A DNA stretch of 64,000 nucleotides. It comes from Bacteroides faecalis (lineage in GTDB: Bacteria; Bacteroidota; Bacteroidia; Bacteroidales; Bacteroidaceae). The position numbers and the translations under genes were made by a program. The DNA is taken from the NCBI RefSeq assembly GCF_003865075.1, contig NZ_BHWB01000002.1, forward strand, positions 310,001 through 374,000, read 5' to 3'. This document shows positions 52,880 through 63,778 of this stretch, piece after piece. The notes under the pieces were generated by a model, which ran no database searches, was not told the DNA's origin, and saw only the letters and a program-made list of their open reading frames with translations. Numbering within the stretch: the stretch's first letter is position 1; each line of letters opens with the position of its first letter.

Positions 52880-52967
52880 GTTAAGCATTAATAGTTCATT
52901 CCTCAGCTATTAATATCCTAAATCTCAACTATTAATACTCCATTTCTCAGCCATTAATACTCTAAAA
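52880..52967. repeat. Four imperfect 22-bp tandem repeats
   Basis: Units start at 52880, 52902, 52924 and 52946. The last three begin CTCA(G/A)C and all contain ATTAATA at the same offset. The stretch lies between the AlkD-like and potD gene ends, and 52703-53015 holds no gene. Confidence 0.75.
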
Positions 52968-53015
52968 GCGGGTCAATATATATGGCTAAAAATCATTTGT
53001 GGAAGGTTGAAATTA

Positions 53016-54362
53016 TTATTTTTTCATTCGCTTATTCTTCCTCCGACTTCTACGTCTTTGTAGTTTCTGACGATTATAGCGTTGCCATCTTTTATAAATC
53101 ATCCAGCCACTCATCAGTCCCACTACAACGAAAATCAAAATAGTAATTCCAACTCCTAAATTATCGCCTTTAATACGAGACCAAATATCCAGCACTTCTT
53201 TTGTTTGATCCCCGAAATCTCGAATCATAGCACAGCGTTCTACTACTTTATGATCTGGATATTGTATCTTATCAATCTGAATACTATCAGCTCCGGGACC
53301 AAAGAAATAGCTTAAATCTGAAAAATAATTAAGTGTACTATCTATTTTCTCCTCCATAATTTCAGGAGTAGCAATCGAACTGACATATCCACAAAAATCC
53401 ATATTACGCAAAGCAATATCAGGACGACACATAAAATTTATAAAATAGCTGGCAGCCTTCGGATTCTTTGCATACTTAGGAATGACCCAACCATCATACC
53501 AAATATTACTTCCTTCTTTAGGCACTACATAATCAAGATCTACTCCCACAGCATTCCCTTCATCAATTGCCCAAATAGCATCACCGCTCCAAGTCATATT
53601 CAGATAAGCCTTGTTTTTCGTCATCATCTCCTTCCCGAAATCAGCTTCCCAACCGGCAATATTCGGTTTCAATGCCTTCAGATACTTCTCCACCAATTCC
53701 ATGGCACTCGGAGAATAATCGTTCATCAATTCTTCTACAGTAACCTTCCCTTCTTCCAGATCCTTAGCATGAGCATAAATGATAGCTGTACCATAAGCAT
53801 CACGATAACTATCTTTCATCAAAATCTTACCAGTATATTTCTTATTCCACAGACAATCCCATGATAACGCATCCGAATCGGGAACATAAGCACGATTATA
53901 GAGTATACCGGCTGTTCCCCACATATAGCAAACTGCATAACGGCTAGCGACTTCACCCGGCTGGCTCAATTTATCAATTTGTTCACGAATAAAAGGGGAT
54001 ACATTTTTCATATAATTCGGCGAATGAGCAAAATTAGTATCAATAGGCAACAACAAATGTTTTTTCAACATTCTTTCAATGATATATTCTGAAGGACAAA
54101 CAACATCAAAATCCTCATGCCCTTTTTCTATTTTTGTCAGCATGATTTCATTGATATCAAACGTCTGATAAACGATACGGATATCTTCACCGGTCTGTTC
54201 TTTATAATAAGACTGGAAATCTTCAAGCACACTATCACCTATATAATCTGCCCAATTATAGATTTTAAGGACCCTTTCACGCGGTTCCCCTGAATTATAG
54301 CAACCTGCCAAAAACAGCAATAACAAAATAACAGGTATTATTCTTTTCATTTTATTCTTCAC
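53016..54362 (-). CDS. potD: Spermidine/putrescine-binding lipoprotein with a C-terminal membrane helix
   Basis: This 448-residue protein has a lipoprotein signal (lipobox L-A-G-C with Cys21) and a PotD-type binding domain: RVLKIYNWADYIGDSVLEDF, DVVCPSEYIIERMLKKHLLL, YLNMTWSGDAIWAIDEGNAV. After the usual end it has an extra membrane helix (about residues 403-423) and a very basic tail (RRRSRRKNKRMKK). E. coli PotD has neither. It is the last gene of potABCD, 19 bp after potC. Confidence 0.88.
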   Translation of the reverse strand: MKNKMKRIIPVILLLLFLAGCYNSGEPRERVLKIYNWADYIGDSVLEDFQSYYKEQTGEDIRIVYQTFDINEIMLTKIEKGHEDFDVVCPSEYIIERMLKKHLLLPIDTNFAHSPNYMKNVSPFIREQIDKLSQPGEVASRYAVCYMWGTAGILYNRAYVPDSDALSWDCLWNKKYTGKILMKDSYRDAYGTAIIYAHAKDLEEGKVTVEELMNDYSPSAMELVEKYLKALKPNIAGWEADFGKEMMTKNKAYLNMTWSGDAIWAIDEGNAVGVDLDYVVPKEGSNIWYDGWVIPKYAKNPKAASYFINFMCRPDIALRNMDFCGYVSSIATPEIMEEKIDSTLNYFSDLSYFFGPGADSIQIDKIQYPDHKVVERCAMIRDFGDQTKEVLDIWSRIKGDNLGVGITILIFVVVGLMSGWMIYKRWQRYNRQKLQRRRSRRKNKRMKK

Positions 54363-54381
54363 CTAGAGCACATTAAATAAT

Positions 54382-55179
54382 CTATTCATATTTCTTCTTT
54401 GCTTTATCAGCCCGGTAATTAAGTACAATTAGCAAAGCCAATACCACAACAAAGATAATAGCAGACAATGGACGAAGTTCAGGAGTCAAACCTCCTTTAC
54501 GGGCGTCTGCATAAATATAAGTCGAAAGTGTTTCCAGACCTTGATTACCAATAGTAAACACAGTTACGGCAAAATCATCAATAGACAAAGTTAGAGCAAG
54601 CATGAAGCCACTGATCATCCCCGGACGAATCTCCGGAATAATTACTTTCCACAAAGCTTGCATAGGTGTAGCCCCTAAATCAAGAGCAGCTTCATAAATA
54701 TTCGGATTCATCTGCTTCAAACGTGGTAAAACGCTTAATACAACGTATGGTGTACAGAAAGTAATATGCGCCAATACGACTGTTGTATATCCTTGAGTTA
54801 TACCTACGGAAACAAACAAAAGAAAAAGAGAAATACCGGTAATAATATCTCCATTCAAAATGGGAATGCTATTCACAAAGCCAATTGCTTTTCGTGAACG
54901 GGCTTTAAGATTGAATATACCAATAGCAGCTATACTACCCAGTAAAGTAGAAACAGTAGCTGCCAATAAAGCTATTGTTATGGTATTTATCAGTGCATTC
55001 ATCAAAGAATGGTGAGTACCAGTAGTAAATAAAGAAGAGTAAAGTTTTGTGGAGAAACCGGTCCAGTTACCCAATACTTTTGCTTCAGTAAATGAATAGA
55101 TAATAATAATCACAATCGGTGAATAAAGCAATAAAAGCAATATCCATAAGTAGGTCTGAGCAAAAATCTTCTTTACCAT
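54382..55179 (-). CDS. potC: Polyamine ABC transporter permease PotC
   Basis: This 265-residue permease has six membrane helices and the binding-protein-dependent transport motif EAALDLGATPMQALWKVIIP (the EAA loop that contacts the ATPase). The opening LLLYSPIVIIIIYSFTEAKV and the length agree with PotC. It overlaps potB by 7 bp. Confidence 0.92.
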   Translation of the reverse strand: MVKKIFAQTYLWILLLLLYSPIVIIIIYSFTEAKVLGNWTGFSTKLYSSLFTTGTHHSLMNALINTITIALLAATVSTLLGSIAAIGIFNLKARSRKAIGFVNSIPILNGDIITGISLFLLFVSVGITQGYTTVVLAHITFCTPYVVLSVLPRLKQMNPNIYEAALDLGATPMQALWKVIIPEIRPGMISGFMLALTLSIDDFAVTVFTIGNQGLETLSTYIYADARKGGLTPELRPLSAIIFVVVLALLIVLNYRADKAKKKYE

Positions 55180-55970
55180 AATCCACCTCCTTCGTTATTG
55201 TCCTTATCATCAGTACTGAACAATGAAGTAGCAGCAATCAGTAACAACATAATCAGTGAAAGAGCAGCTCCATAGTTCCACATACTATTATTGATGTTCT
55301 CCTGAATAGTTGTACCAAAAAGTTTGATATTGTTCATCGTCAATAGTTCGGCAATGGCAAAAGTAGAAATAGTCGGCATAAATACCATCATAATACCGCT
55401 CATCACGCCTGGCATAGAAAGAGGAAGTACTGCTTTAAAAAAGACTTGTAGAGGATTAGCCCCTAAATCCTGTGCAGCTTCAATATAGCTATGATCCATC
55501 TTCTGAAGAGTGTTATAAATCGGATAAATCATAAAAGGAATGAAGTTGTACACCATACCAAATATCAATGCACCTTCACCTAAAGGAATACTAAAGAAAT
55601 CGAATAAAGCAACAGTTGCCAACGTACGTACCAAAATATTCACCCACATAGGCAGAATAAAAAGTACGACTAATGCTTTTGAACGATTCAGTTTACTGTT
55701 ACTAAGTATCCAAGCTGCAGGATATCCCAACAGGATACAAACAAGAGTAGTAATAATAGCAATACCTATCGAATATACGAAAGTATTAATTGCTTCGGGA
55801 TGTTCAAAGAACTTCTGAAAATTAGCGAGGGTCAAATGACCATTATCGTCGGTAAAAGCATACACAACAATTAGAATCAACGGTATGATTACGAAGATCG
55901 CCGAAAAAATAATGTATGGCAAAGTCCAACTCTTACGTGATGACAAAAAGACTAAAAACCTCTTATTCAC
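55173..55970 (-). CDS. potB: Polyamine ABC transporter permease PotB
   Basis: This 265-residue permease has six membrane helices and the EAA loop EAAQDLGANPLQVFFKAVLP. The stretch LFILPMWVNILVRTLATVAL is typical of PotB/PotH permeases. It lies 11 bp after potA and overlaps potC. Confidence 0.92.
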   Translation of the reverse strand: MNKRFLVFLSSRKSWTLPYIIFSAIFVIIPLILIVVYAFTDDNGHLTLANFQKFFEHPEAINTFVYSIGIAIITTLVCILLGYPAAWILSNSKLNRSKALVVLFILPMWVNILVRTLATVALFDFFSIPLGEGALIFGMVYNFIPFMIYPIYNTLQKMDHSYIEAAQDLGANPLQVFFKAVLPLSMPGVMSGIMMVFMPTISTFAIAELLTMNNIKLFGTTIQENINNSMWNYGAALSLIMLLLIAATSLFSTDDKDNNEGGGLW

Positions 55971-55981
55971 TTCCTTTCCTG

Positions 55982-57373
55982 TTAATCGGTTATTTTAATT
56001 ATACGAATCGCATCCGGAGGGATGGTAATACCTACACGATCTCCATCATCCCATACATCGTTCGTATCTACAAATACATTCTCGTCCCAATCGGATAATA
56101 CAGTCAGATGATAATGATCTCCCTTATAAAGGATAAATTTCACTTCACCGGTTAATGTGCCGTCTTCTTCGTTATCCTGCAAGATTACTTTATCAAAATC
56201 AACTTCAACTTTGACTTCCTCATCGGCTTTTATATCTTCTATCAGAGTACATTCAAATGAACACCCTAAAAACTCCACATGAGTAGTATCCAGCAATTTT
56301 CCTTCAAACGTATTACATACCCGTTCTTTCTTCATAATGTGGATATCAAACGGCTTCACTAATAGTCCTACTTCTGTTCCGACTTCGAAATGATGATAAT
56401 CTTGTACCAGAAATTCATAACCACCACAAAGTACAGTCATCTCATAATGTACACCCTTGAAAATAGAAGTCTGCACCACTCCTACCAACTGAGCCATATC
56501 CGAAACCGGGAAAATATAAAGATCTTCCGGACGAATCACGACATCTACCGGTGTGTTTTCACCAAAACCTTCATCCACACATTCAAACTCAGTACCACAG
56601 AAATAAACCAATTTATCACGAACCATTGTGCCATTCAGAATATTACTTTCACCAATAAAATCTGCAACAAATGAATTTGTCGGTTCATTATAAATATCTA
56701 TCGGAGTACCTATCTGCTGAATCTTCCCTTCACTCATTACAACAATCGTATCGCTCAATGTCAGTGCTTCTTCCTGATCATGAGTTACATACACGAAAGT
56801 AATCCCCAAGGATTTGTGCATTTCCTTCAACTCCATCTGCATATCCTTACGCATTTTCAGATCGAGTGCTGCCAATGGCTCATCCAACAATAATACTTCC
56901 GGTTCATTAACAATAGCACGTGCAATAGCTACACGCTGTTGTTGCCCTCCGGAAAGAGAATCGACATCACGATACTCATAATCTGTCATACCTACCATTC
57001 TCAAAGCAGCCTTCACCTTCTTTTCAATAATCCGTTTCGGTATCTTCTTCAGTTTCAACCCAAATGCAATATTATCGTACACATTCAAATGTGGAAATAA
57101 AGCATATTTCTGAAATACGGTATTCACGGGACGCTTATGAGGTGGAGTTTGAGTTATTTCCTTACCCGAGATTCTAATTACCCCCTCCGAAGCTGTCTGA
57201 AAACCGGCAATGAGACGCAATAACGTAGTCTTTCCACAACCGGAAGGACCGAGAATGGTGACAAACTCACCCTTTTTTACGTTCAAGGTCACATCATCCA
57301 AGGCTGTTTTCTCGCCAAAATACTTCGATACACGACTAACTTCAATGATGGATTTATCTTCTTGCATATTCAT
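55982..57373 (-). CDS. potA: Polyamine ABC transporter ATPase PotA with an extended C-terminus
   Basis: This 463-residue ATPase has Walker [10 protein letters not shown] (residues 42-50), signature [14 protein letters not shown], and Walker [12 protein letters not shown]. The C-terminal part is longer than the roughly 370-380 residues usual for PotA and contains two TOBE-like segments ([20 protein letters not shown] and [20 protein letters not shown]). A TACCTTTG box (minus strand, 57391-57398) lies only 17 bp before the start, so the leader is very short. It energises uptake of spermidine or putrescine. Confidence 0.92.
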   Translation of the reverse strand: MNMQEDKSIIEVSRVSKYFGEKTALDDVTLNVKKGEFVTILGPSGCGKTTLLRLIAGFQTASEGVIRISGKEITQTPPHKRPVNTVFQKYALFPHLNVYDNIAFGLKLKKIPKRIIEKKVKAALRMVGMTDYEYRDVDSLSGGQQQRVAIARAIVNEPEVLLLDEPLAALDLKMRKDMQMELKEMHKSLGITFVYVTHDQEEALTLSDTIVVMSEGKIQQIGTPIDIYNEPTNSFVADFIGESNILNGTMVRDKLVYFCGTEFECVDEGFGENTPVDVVIRPEDLYIFPVSDMAQLVGVVQTSIFKGVHYEMTVLCGGYEFLVQDYHHFEVGTEVGLLVKPFDIHIMKKERVCNTFEGKLLDTTHVEFLGCSFECTLIEDIKADEEVKVEVDFDKVILQDNEEDGTLTGEVKFILYKGDHYHLTVLSDWDENVFVDTNDVWDDGDRVGITIPPDAIRIIKITD

Positions 57374-57390
57374 ACTAAAAGTTTGGGTTG

Positions 57391-57398
57391 CAAAGGTA
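57391..57398 (-). promoter_or_regulatory. -7 box of the potABCD operon
   Basis: TACCTTTG on the minus strand, 17 bp before the potA start. Confidence 0.6.
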
Positions 57399-57471
57399 CA
57401 TATTTCTGCGATTTCTTCCTAAGGTTAATCTAATATAACAGTGTTTTTCAATGTCGAAGAGAAAAAAAATT

Positions 57472-57479
57472 TATCTTTG
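57472..57479 (+). promoter_or_regulatory. -7 box of the TlpA-like gene
   Basis: TATCTTTG, 32 bp before the ATG at 57512. Confidence 0.6.
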
Positions 57480-57511
57480 CATAAATATTTATTCACTAAT
57501 CTTACAAAAGT

Positions 57512-58612
57512 ATGAAAAAGTTTACTTATTTAGTTATTGCTACAGCTGCATTAAGCATAGCAGCTTGTACTGGTCAGAAAAACGGATATGTCATTACCGG
57601 TACAGCAGAAGGAGCTGCTGACGGGGATACCGTTTATCTTCAGGAAAGAACCGGTAGAAATCTGACTAAACTTGATACAGCTATTATTTCTAATGGAAAA
57701 TTCACTTTCGAAGGTGTACAGGATTCTGCAATCAATCGTTATGTAACATATAAAAATGGTACTGAACCTTTAATGGTCGATTTCTTCCTCGAAAATGGAA
57801 AAATCAATATTGCATTAGGAAGTGAAAAAAGCACTGCTACCGGTACTTCCAACAATAATGCATATCAGGAAATCAAAAATAAGATTGATGAACTTAATGC
57901 AAAAATGAATGCTATATATAAGGCTATGAGTGATACTACTCTCAGCGAAGAACAAAAAGCAGCTAAACAAGAAGAAGGAGCACAAATTGAAGAAGAATTT
58001 AACAAAGTTATCAAAGAAGGAGTAGAGAAAAACATCACTAACCCTGTTGGTATCTTTATGTTCAAACAGACCTTTATGGAAAATACAACTGCAGAAAATG
58101 ATGCACTATTGCAAAAGATCCCGGTTAATTTCCAAAATGACGCTACAATTGTTCAAATCAAAGAACTCATAGATAAGCAAAAAAAGACTGCTGTAGGTAC
58201 TAAATTCATTGATTTTGAAATGCAAAATCCAGAAGGGAAAACAGTAAAACTCTCTGACTATACAGGTAAAGGTAAAGTGGTACTGGTTGATTTCTGGGCA
58301 AGCTGGTGTGGTCCTTGCCGTCGTGAAATGCCTAATCTGGTAGAAACTTATGCTAAATATAAAAATAAAAACTTCGAAATCGTTGGTGTATCATTAGATC
58401 AGGATGAAGCTGCATGGAAAGAAGCTATTAAAAAAATGGATATGACTTGGCCACAAATGTCTGACCTGAAGTTCTGGCAAAGTGAAGGTGCTCAGCTTTA
58501 TGCTGTAAACAGTATTCCTCATACTATCTTAATCGACGAAAACGGAACAATTGTTGCTCGTGGTCTTCATGGTGAAGAACTTCAAACTAAAATTGCTGAG
58601 TTTGTGAAATAA
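57512..58612 (+). CDS. TlpA-family thiol-disulfide lipoprotein with DUF4369 domain
   Basis: This 366-residue protein has a lipoprotein signal (LSIAAC, Cys19), an N-terminal DUF4369-like beta domain (about 27-115: GYVITGTAEGAADGDTVYLQ), a charged helical linker (about 115-190), and a C-terminal thioredoxin fold with the redox pair Cys266-G-P-Cys269 in WASWCGPCRREMP. Such proteins reduce or exchange disulfides in the periplasm. It ends before a bidirectional terminator. Confidence 0.88.
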   Translation: MKKFTYLVIATAALSIAACTGQKNGYVITGTAEGAADGDTVYLQERTGRNLTKLDTAIISNGKFTFEGVQDSAINRYVTYKNGTEPLMVDFFLENGKINIALGSEKSTATGTSNNNAYQEIKNKIDELNAKMNAIYKAMSDTTLSEEQKAAKQEEGAQIEEEFNKVIKEGVEKNITNPVGIFMFKQTFMENTTAENDALLQKIPVNFQNDATIVQIKELIDKQKKTAVGTKFIDFEMQNPEGKTVKLSDYTGKGKVVLVDFWASWCGPCRREMPNLVETYAKYKNKNFEIVGVSLDQDEAAWKEAIKKMDMTWPQMSDLKFWQSEGAQLYAVNSIPHTILIDENGTIVARGLHGEELQTKIAEFVK

Positions 58613-58681
58613 CTCAGGATTTATAAAGAGTAAACAAGTTGTTGTTATTCGCTTAAAAGCAAACGATTAAATCATAAAATT

Positions 58682-58718
58682 TTAGCCCCTGCAATTCAAA
58701 ATTACAGGGGCTAATTTT
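58682..58718. terminator. Bidirectional terminator between the TlpA-like and glycogen phosphorylase genes
   Basis: TTAGCCCCTG (58682-58691) pairs with CAGGGGCTAA (58705-58714), with A/T runs on both sides. It serves both converging genes. Confidence 0.85.
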
Positions 58719-58767
58719 ATATAGGAAAGTCATGGAGAAACATGCCTCCTTAGCTTTCGTTAAATAA

Positions 58768-61332
58768 TTAAACAAACCAACGCACGTAACAGAAATCTTG
58801 ACGATGTGGAAGATCCGGATTCTTCGGGAACATACGATAAGAAACCTTAAAGCTACCCGCATTAGACAAGCTATGTTTAGCTTGGAATGTATATAAATCA
58901 CCGTCTTTCTTAATTACACTAAATGGTTCTACCGAGTAAACATGTTGTTTCCCGTCCGCAGTTGTATAAGTAGTTACTAACTCCAGTCCTACTGCATCAT
59001 TCAAACCTTTCTCATCAATTACGAAAGTAATAGTATATTCTTTTCCACTTTCAATATCACCTTTCTCAAGTTCCTCTACTTTGTCACAAGAAACAATCTC
59101 AATAGAATCCCACTTCGCAACAACTTCTTCTTTCCATGCTGCAATTTCTTTTGCCTTTGCATTGTTATTGGCAGCCAAAGCTTGAAAACGTTTTGCTTGT
59201 TTGCAGTAGAACTTATTGAAGTAATCATCCAACTGACGTTTCATTGTATAATGAGGAGCTATCTGAGCAATAGAGTTTTTCACAACTTTGATCCAACCTT
59301 CAGAATATCCTTTCTTATTACGAGCATAATATAATGGCAGAATTTCAGTTTCAAGAATACTGTAAATTGTAGCAGCATCCAGCTGATCCTGATGTTCTTG
59401 GTTCTGGTAAGTACGTTTTTCGGTCAATGCCCAACCAGCGCCTTCACGATAGCCTTCCAACCACCATCCGTCTAACACAGAGAAATTCACAACACCATTC
59501 ATCAATGCTTTTTCACCAGATGTACCAGATGCCTCTAAAGGTCGTGTCGGAGTATTCAACCAAATATCTACACCCGAAACCAGACGACGAGCCAACTGCA
59601 TATCGTAATTTTCAAGGAAGATAATCTTGCCTAAGAATTCCGGACGACGAGATATCTCAATAATACGTTTGATCAATCCTTGTCCTGCTCCATCATGCGG
59701 GTGAGCTTTTCCTGTAAACAGGAATTGCACCGGATAATCCGGATTATTTACGATCTTAGAGAGACGTTCCAAATCAGTAAACAGCAAATGTGCACGTTTG
59801 TAAGTAGCAAAACGACGTCCGAAGCCAATCAACAATGCATTCGGATTAATTTTATCCATTAATGAAACGATGCGTGAAGGGTCTCCCTGGTTCTTCAACC
59901 AAGTATCACGAAATGACTTACGAATGAAATCTACCAATTTATTCTTCATCGTCATACGAGTCTTCCAAATCTCTTCATCGGGCACATTGTAGATTGCTTC
60001 CCAAATTTTCGGATTGGATTGATCGTACCAAAAGTTCTCATTAAAATATTTAAAGTACAATTGTTTCCATTCTGTTGCACTCCAAGTCGGGAAGTGAACA
60101 CCGTTAGTTACATACCCAACATGATTTTCTTCAGGGAAATAACCTTTCCAGATAGAAGAGAACATTTCCTGAGAAACCTTACCATGTAACCAACTTACAC
60201 CATTTACTTCCTGAGAAGTATTACAAGCAAATACAGACATGCAAAAGCGCTCGCCTTTGTCACCTGGATTATTACGGCCAAGATCCATCAAATCATCCCA
60301 ACTGATACCCATTTTTGCAGGATATCCACCCATGTACTTACCGAACAAACCTTCGTCAAAGTAATCATGACCAGCCGGAACCGGAGTGTGAACTGTATAG
60401 AGCGAAGATGCACGCACCAATTCAATAGCTTGATCATAAGTTAATCCAGTAGCTACATAATCACAGATACGTTGAACATTAATTAATGCAGCATGTCCTT
60501 CATTACAATGATAAATATTCTTTTGAATGCCTAATGCCTTCAAAGTCAGAATACCACCGATACCTAACAGAATTTCCTGTTTCAAACGGTTTTCCCAATC
60601 ACCACCATATAACTGATAAGTGATCGGACGATCAAACTCGCTATTCATTTCATTATCTGTATCCAACAGATACAAGGAAATACGTCCTACATTTACACGC
60701 CACACATTTGCATGAACGTAATAATCTAAATAAGGAACATCTACAACCAATGGTTTACCTTCAGCATCCAATACACGGTCAATAGGAAGTTGCCCGAAAT
60801 TCTGAGCTTCATAATTTGCAATCTGCTGTCCATCCATTGACAACGTCTGTGTAAAGTATCCGTAACGATAAAGAAATCCTACCGCACATAAATCTACATT
60901 ACTGTCAGAAGCTTCTTTTAAATAATCACCAGCCAACACGCCCAGACCACCAGAATATATTTTCAATACATGGCTCAAACCATATTCCATACTGAAATAG
61001 GCTATAGACGGACGTTTATCATCCGGCTTCACATCCATGTAGTCTCTAAATTTCGTATATACATCATTCATTCTTCTCAGAATCACTTTGTCTTTTGCAA
61101 GAGCTTCTAACTTTTCATAGCTCATACGCTCTAACAATAATACAGGATTCTGTCCACATTCCTTCCAAAGTTCCGGATCTAGATCTCTAAAAAGTTCTGT
61201 CGCCTCAAAATTCCACGCCCACCAAATGTTACGTGCAATCTCAGATAACTTTTCCAACTCTGCAGGGATACGAGATTTAACAGTAACCTCTTTCCAGTTA
61301 GGAGTGTTCACATTACTTACTTGAATTTTCAT
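58768..61332 (-). CDS. glgP: Alpha-glucan (glycogen) phosphorylase, GT35
   Basis: This 854-residue enzyme releases glucose 1-phosphate from glycogen. It has the short-type phosphorylase layout with the DUF3417-like start ([20 protein letters not shown]), the core pieces [20 protein letters not shown] and [19 protein letters not shown], and the PLP region [20 protein letters not shown]. About 120 residues at the end form an extra beta-rich domain (from about 730). It follows the glycogen synthase gene by 38 bp. Confidence 0.9.
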   Translation of the reverse strand: MKIQVSNVNTPNWKEVTVKSRIPAELEKLSEIARNIWWAWNFEATELFRDLDPELWKECGQNPVLLLERMSYEKLEALAKDKVILRRMNDVYTKFRDYMDVKPDDKRPSIAYFSMEYGLSHVLKIYSGGLGVLAGDYLKEASDSNVDLCAVGFLYRYGYFTQTLSMDGQQIANYEAQNFGQLPIDRVLDAEGKPLVVDVPYLDYYVHANVWRVNVGRISLYLLDTDNEMNSEFDRPITYQLYGGDWENRLKQEILLGIGGILTLKALGIQKNIYHCNEGHAALINVQRICDYVATGLTYDQAIELVRASSLYTVHTPVPAGHDYFDEGLFGKYMGGYPAKMGISWDDLMDLGRNNPGDKGERFCMSVFACNTSQEVNGVSWLHGKVSQEMFSSIWKGYFPEENHVGYVTNGVHFPTWSATEWKQLYFKYFNENFWYDQSNPKIWEAIYNVPDEEIWKTRMTMKNKLVDFIRKSFRDTWLKNQGDPSRIVSLMDKINPNALLIGFGRRFATYKRAHLLFTDLERLSKIVNNPDYPVQFLFTGKAHPHDGAGQGLIKRIIEISRRPEFLGKIIFLENYDMQLARRLVSGVDIWLNTPTRPLEASGTSGEKALMNGVVNFSVLDGWWLEGYREGAGWALTEKRTYQNQEHQDQLDAATIYSILETEILPLYYARNKKGYSEGWIKVVKNSIAQIAPHYTMKRQLDDYFNKFYCKQAKRFQALAANNNAKAKEIAAWKEEVVAKWDSIEIVSCDKVEELEKGDIESGKEYTITFVIDEKGLNDAVGLELVTTYTTADGKQHVYSVEPFSVIKKDGDLYTFQAKHSLSNAGSFKVSYRMFPKNPDLPHRQDFCYVRWFV

Positions 61333-61370
61333 AATGTTTTTAATTTACTTATTGATGAATAAATTGTTTT

Positions 61371-63032
61371 TTAACTGAGCTGACGCTTCACAGCATTGCG
61401 CAATGCAATGTCATAAGCCTCATAATAGTATTGTATAAAGTGCTTCCACAAAGCCTGTTCTGCCACTTCAGTAGCGCGCTTGCGAATTTCCTTCACTTCT
61501 TTATCTGTCTTATCCGCAAAGAGGGTGATTGTATCTTTAATACCATCTGCCACTTCCGAATAATTATAGTCTGAGCGATGTAGTACCTCTACTCCATCAT
61601 TAATTCCATATTGGTTTTTCAAGCTATTCACCCATAGACCAAATCCTGCCAGATCGGTAGTAATGGTTGGAACATGGAATGCTACACTCTCCAATGGAGT
61701 ATATCCCCAAGGTTCATAATAGGAAGCATAAATGCTCATATCCTGTCCCAGCAACAAATCATAATAGTCTTTGTTCATTATTCCGTCCCGTCCATTCAAA
61801 TAACAAGGTACGAAAATAACCTTCACCTTGTCCTCTGGACGATTACCCATCCCTAGGTATTTCAGCATATCCAATACCTGGTCATGCGTCATATTATGCA
61901 GCCAATGAGTAATGAAAGGAACTTCAAGGGGAGTATCAAACGGATCCTTACTCTTCAAACGAGCTTGTAAGTCTTCACGAGGTTCTCCTACCCAACCTGG
62001 AACATTTACATATGCCAATACATTCTTATGCAAATTCTTATCACGATTTAAACGGTTCAATGACTCCAAAAACACATCAATACCTTTATTTTTGAATTCA
62101 TATCGTCCACTGGTTCCGACAATTAACGTATCGTCATCCAGCTTTGTTCCCAATAATTTATTGGCTACATTCAACAGCAAAGCGCGTGCACGTTTGCGTT
62201 TACCCGTAAACGTAGAACCATTTGGCACAAAATCATCCTCAAAACCATTCATCAGAATAACATCTGCCGGTTTATCAAGTAGTTCTCTACACTCGTTGTT
62301 CGTAATCTCGCTAACTGTAGTAAAACAGTCCACATAATGAGCCGTCTGCTTTTCTATAGAATGCTTGGATTGCATGTTCAGTTCCTGAGCCATCTGATCA
62401 CCATTATAAGCAAACAGATAGTCATACAACGGCTTGTTGTTACCAGCTATCGAACGTCCGATAGAAGTAGCATGGGTCGTAAAAATAGTACCAATCTCCG
62501 GCACAGCTTCTTGTACGTAAAGTGCTCCCATTCCTGTCATCCACTCATGTGCCTGATATACCACTTTATCTGTTTCAGTCAGATTATAGCGATAGAAACT
62601 CTCCACCACTCTACCTGCTGCATAAGAGAACATAGAAGCTTCATCGTAATCACCATAAGCATGTAACGAATCCACTTGAAAACGATTCCACATTTCTGTG
62701 TATATTTCGTCTTTCTTCTCAAAAAAAGGTTGGAAATCGACTAGAATGACAATTGGTTCACCTGGAATATTCCATCGTCCTATACGGACGGAAAGATCAT
62801 CTTTCTCCTGTGCATGTTTTTTCCATGCAGCACAAAGATTTTCTGATTCGGTGAACAGAGGGTTTTCTTTGCCTTGCCATACATCAGGACCGATAAAAAA
62901 TATTCTATCACGAAACTTCTCCTGCAACGTATTTGCCCTTGTAGACAAGACGGTGTATATCCCTCCCACTTTATTACATACTTCCCAGCTGGCTTCGAAG
63001 ATATAATCGGGGGTTAAAAAATCTTTTACCAT
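61371..63032 (-). CDS. Glycogen synthase, GT3 type
   Basis: The start at 63032 (MVKDFLTPDYIFEASWEVCN) is chosen because the longer frame would begin upstream of the -7 box at 63067-63074. The 553-residue product matches GT3 glycogen synthases, better known from fungi and animals, with FEASWEVCNKVGGIYTVLST at the N-terminus, TIFTTHATSIGRSIAGNNKP, and the late YEPWGYTPLESVAFHVPTIT near the donor site. It elongates alpha-1,4-glucan from a nucleotide-glucose. It forms an operon with the phosphorylase, pairing synthesis and breakdown. Confidence 0.9.
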   Translation of the reverse strand: MVKDFLTPDYIFEASWEVCNKVGGIYTVLSTRANTLQEKFRDRIFFIGPDVWQGKENPLFTESENLCAAWKKHAQEKDDLSVRIGRWNIPGEPIVILVDFQPFFEKKDEIYTEMWNRFQVDSLHAYGDYDEASMFSYAAGRVVESFYRYNLTETDKVVYQAHEWMTGMGALYVQEAVPEIGTIFTTHATSIGRSIAGNNKPLYDYLFAYNGDQMAQELNMQSKHSIEKQTAHYVDCFTTVSEITNNECRELLDKPADVILMNGFEDDFVPNGSTFTGKRKRARALLLNVANKLLGTKLDDDTLIVGTSGRYEFKNKGIDVFLESLNRLNRDKNLHKNVLAYVNVPGWVGEPREDLQARLKSKDPFDTPLEVPFITHWLHNMTHDQVLDMLKYLGMGNRPEDKVKVIFVPCYLNGRDGIMNKDYYDLLLGQDMSIYASYYEPWGYTPLESVAFHVPTITTDLAGFGLWVNSLKNQYGINDGVEVLHRSDYNYSEVADGIKDTITLFADKTDKEVKEIRKRATEVAEQALWKHFIQYYYEAYDIALRNAVKRQLS

Positions 63033-63066
63033 ATAATATATTAAAACTCTTTTTAGTATGCGAGTG

Positions 63067-63074
63067 CAAAAATA
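63067..63074 (-). promoter_or_regulatory. -7 box of the glycogen operon
   Basis: TATTTTTG on the minus strand, 34 bp before the synthase start. Confidence 0.5.
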
Positions 63075-63160
63075 CACATTATTCTTTGAAAAATAATACT
63101 TTATACAAAAAATATGAAGTAGAAAATAGAAAGAAGCAGAGCTAAAGTATGAAAAAGATA

Positions 63161-63198
63161 ATCCCCTTGTGAATGCAAAGGTGCATCCACAAGGGGAT
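63161..63198 (-). terminator. Terminator of the V-type ATPase operon
   Basis: ATCCCCTTGTG (63161-63171) pairs with CACAAGGGGAT (63188-63198). On the minus strand it is followed by TATCTTTTTC, about 40-75 bp after the subunit K stop. Confidence 0.85.
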
Positions 63199-63234
63199 AG
63201 AAAGTTCTTTATTAAAAAATATTCTTAGGAAAAA

Positions 63235-63705
<471 letters not shown>

Positions 63706-63778
63706 CTATTTTTTATTGTTTAATTCTAATTCTATTTTTATTCTTTAATTATAAGCAATCAATGATTAATACCAATGA

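Noticed and set aside
52880..52967. CRISPR array
   Set aside because: The 22-bp units are directly adjacent with no unique spacers, and no cas genes are nearby.
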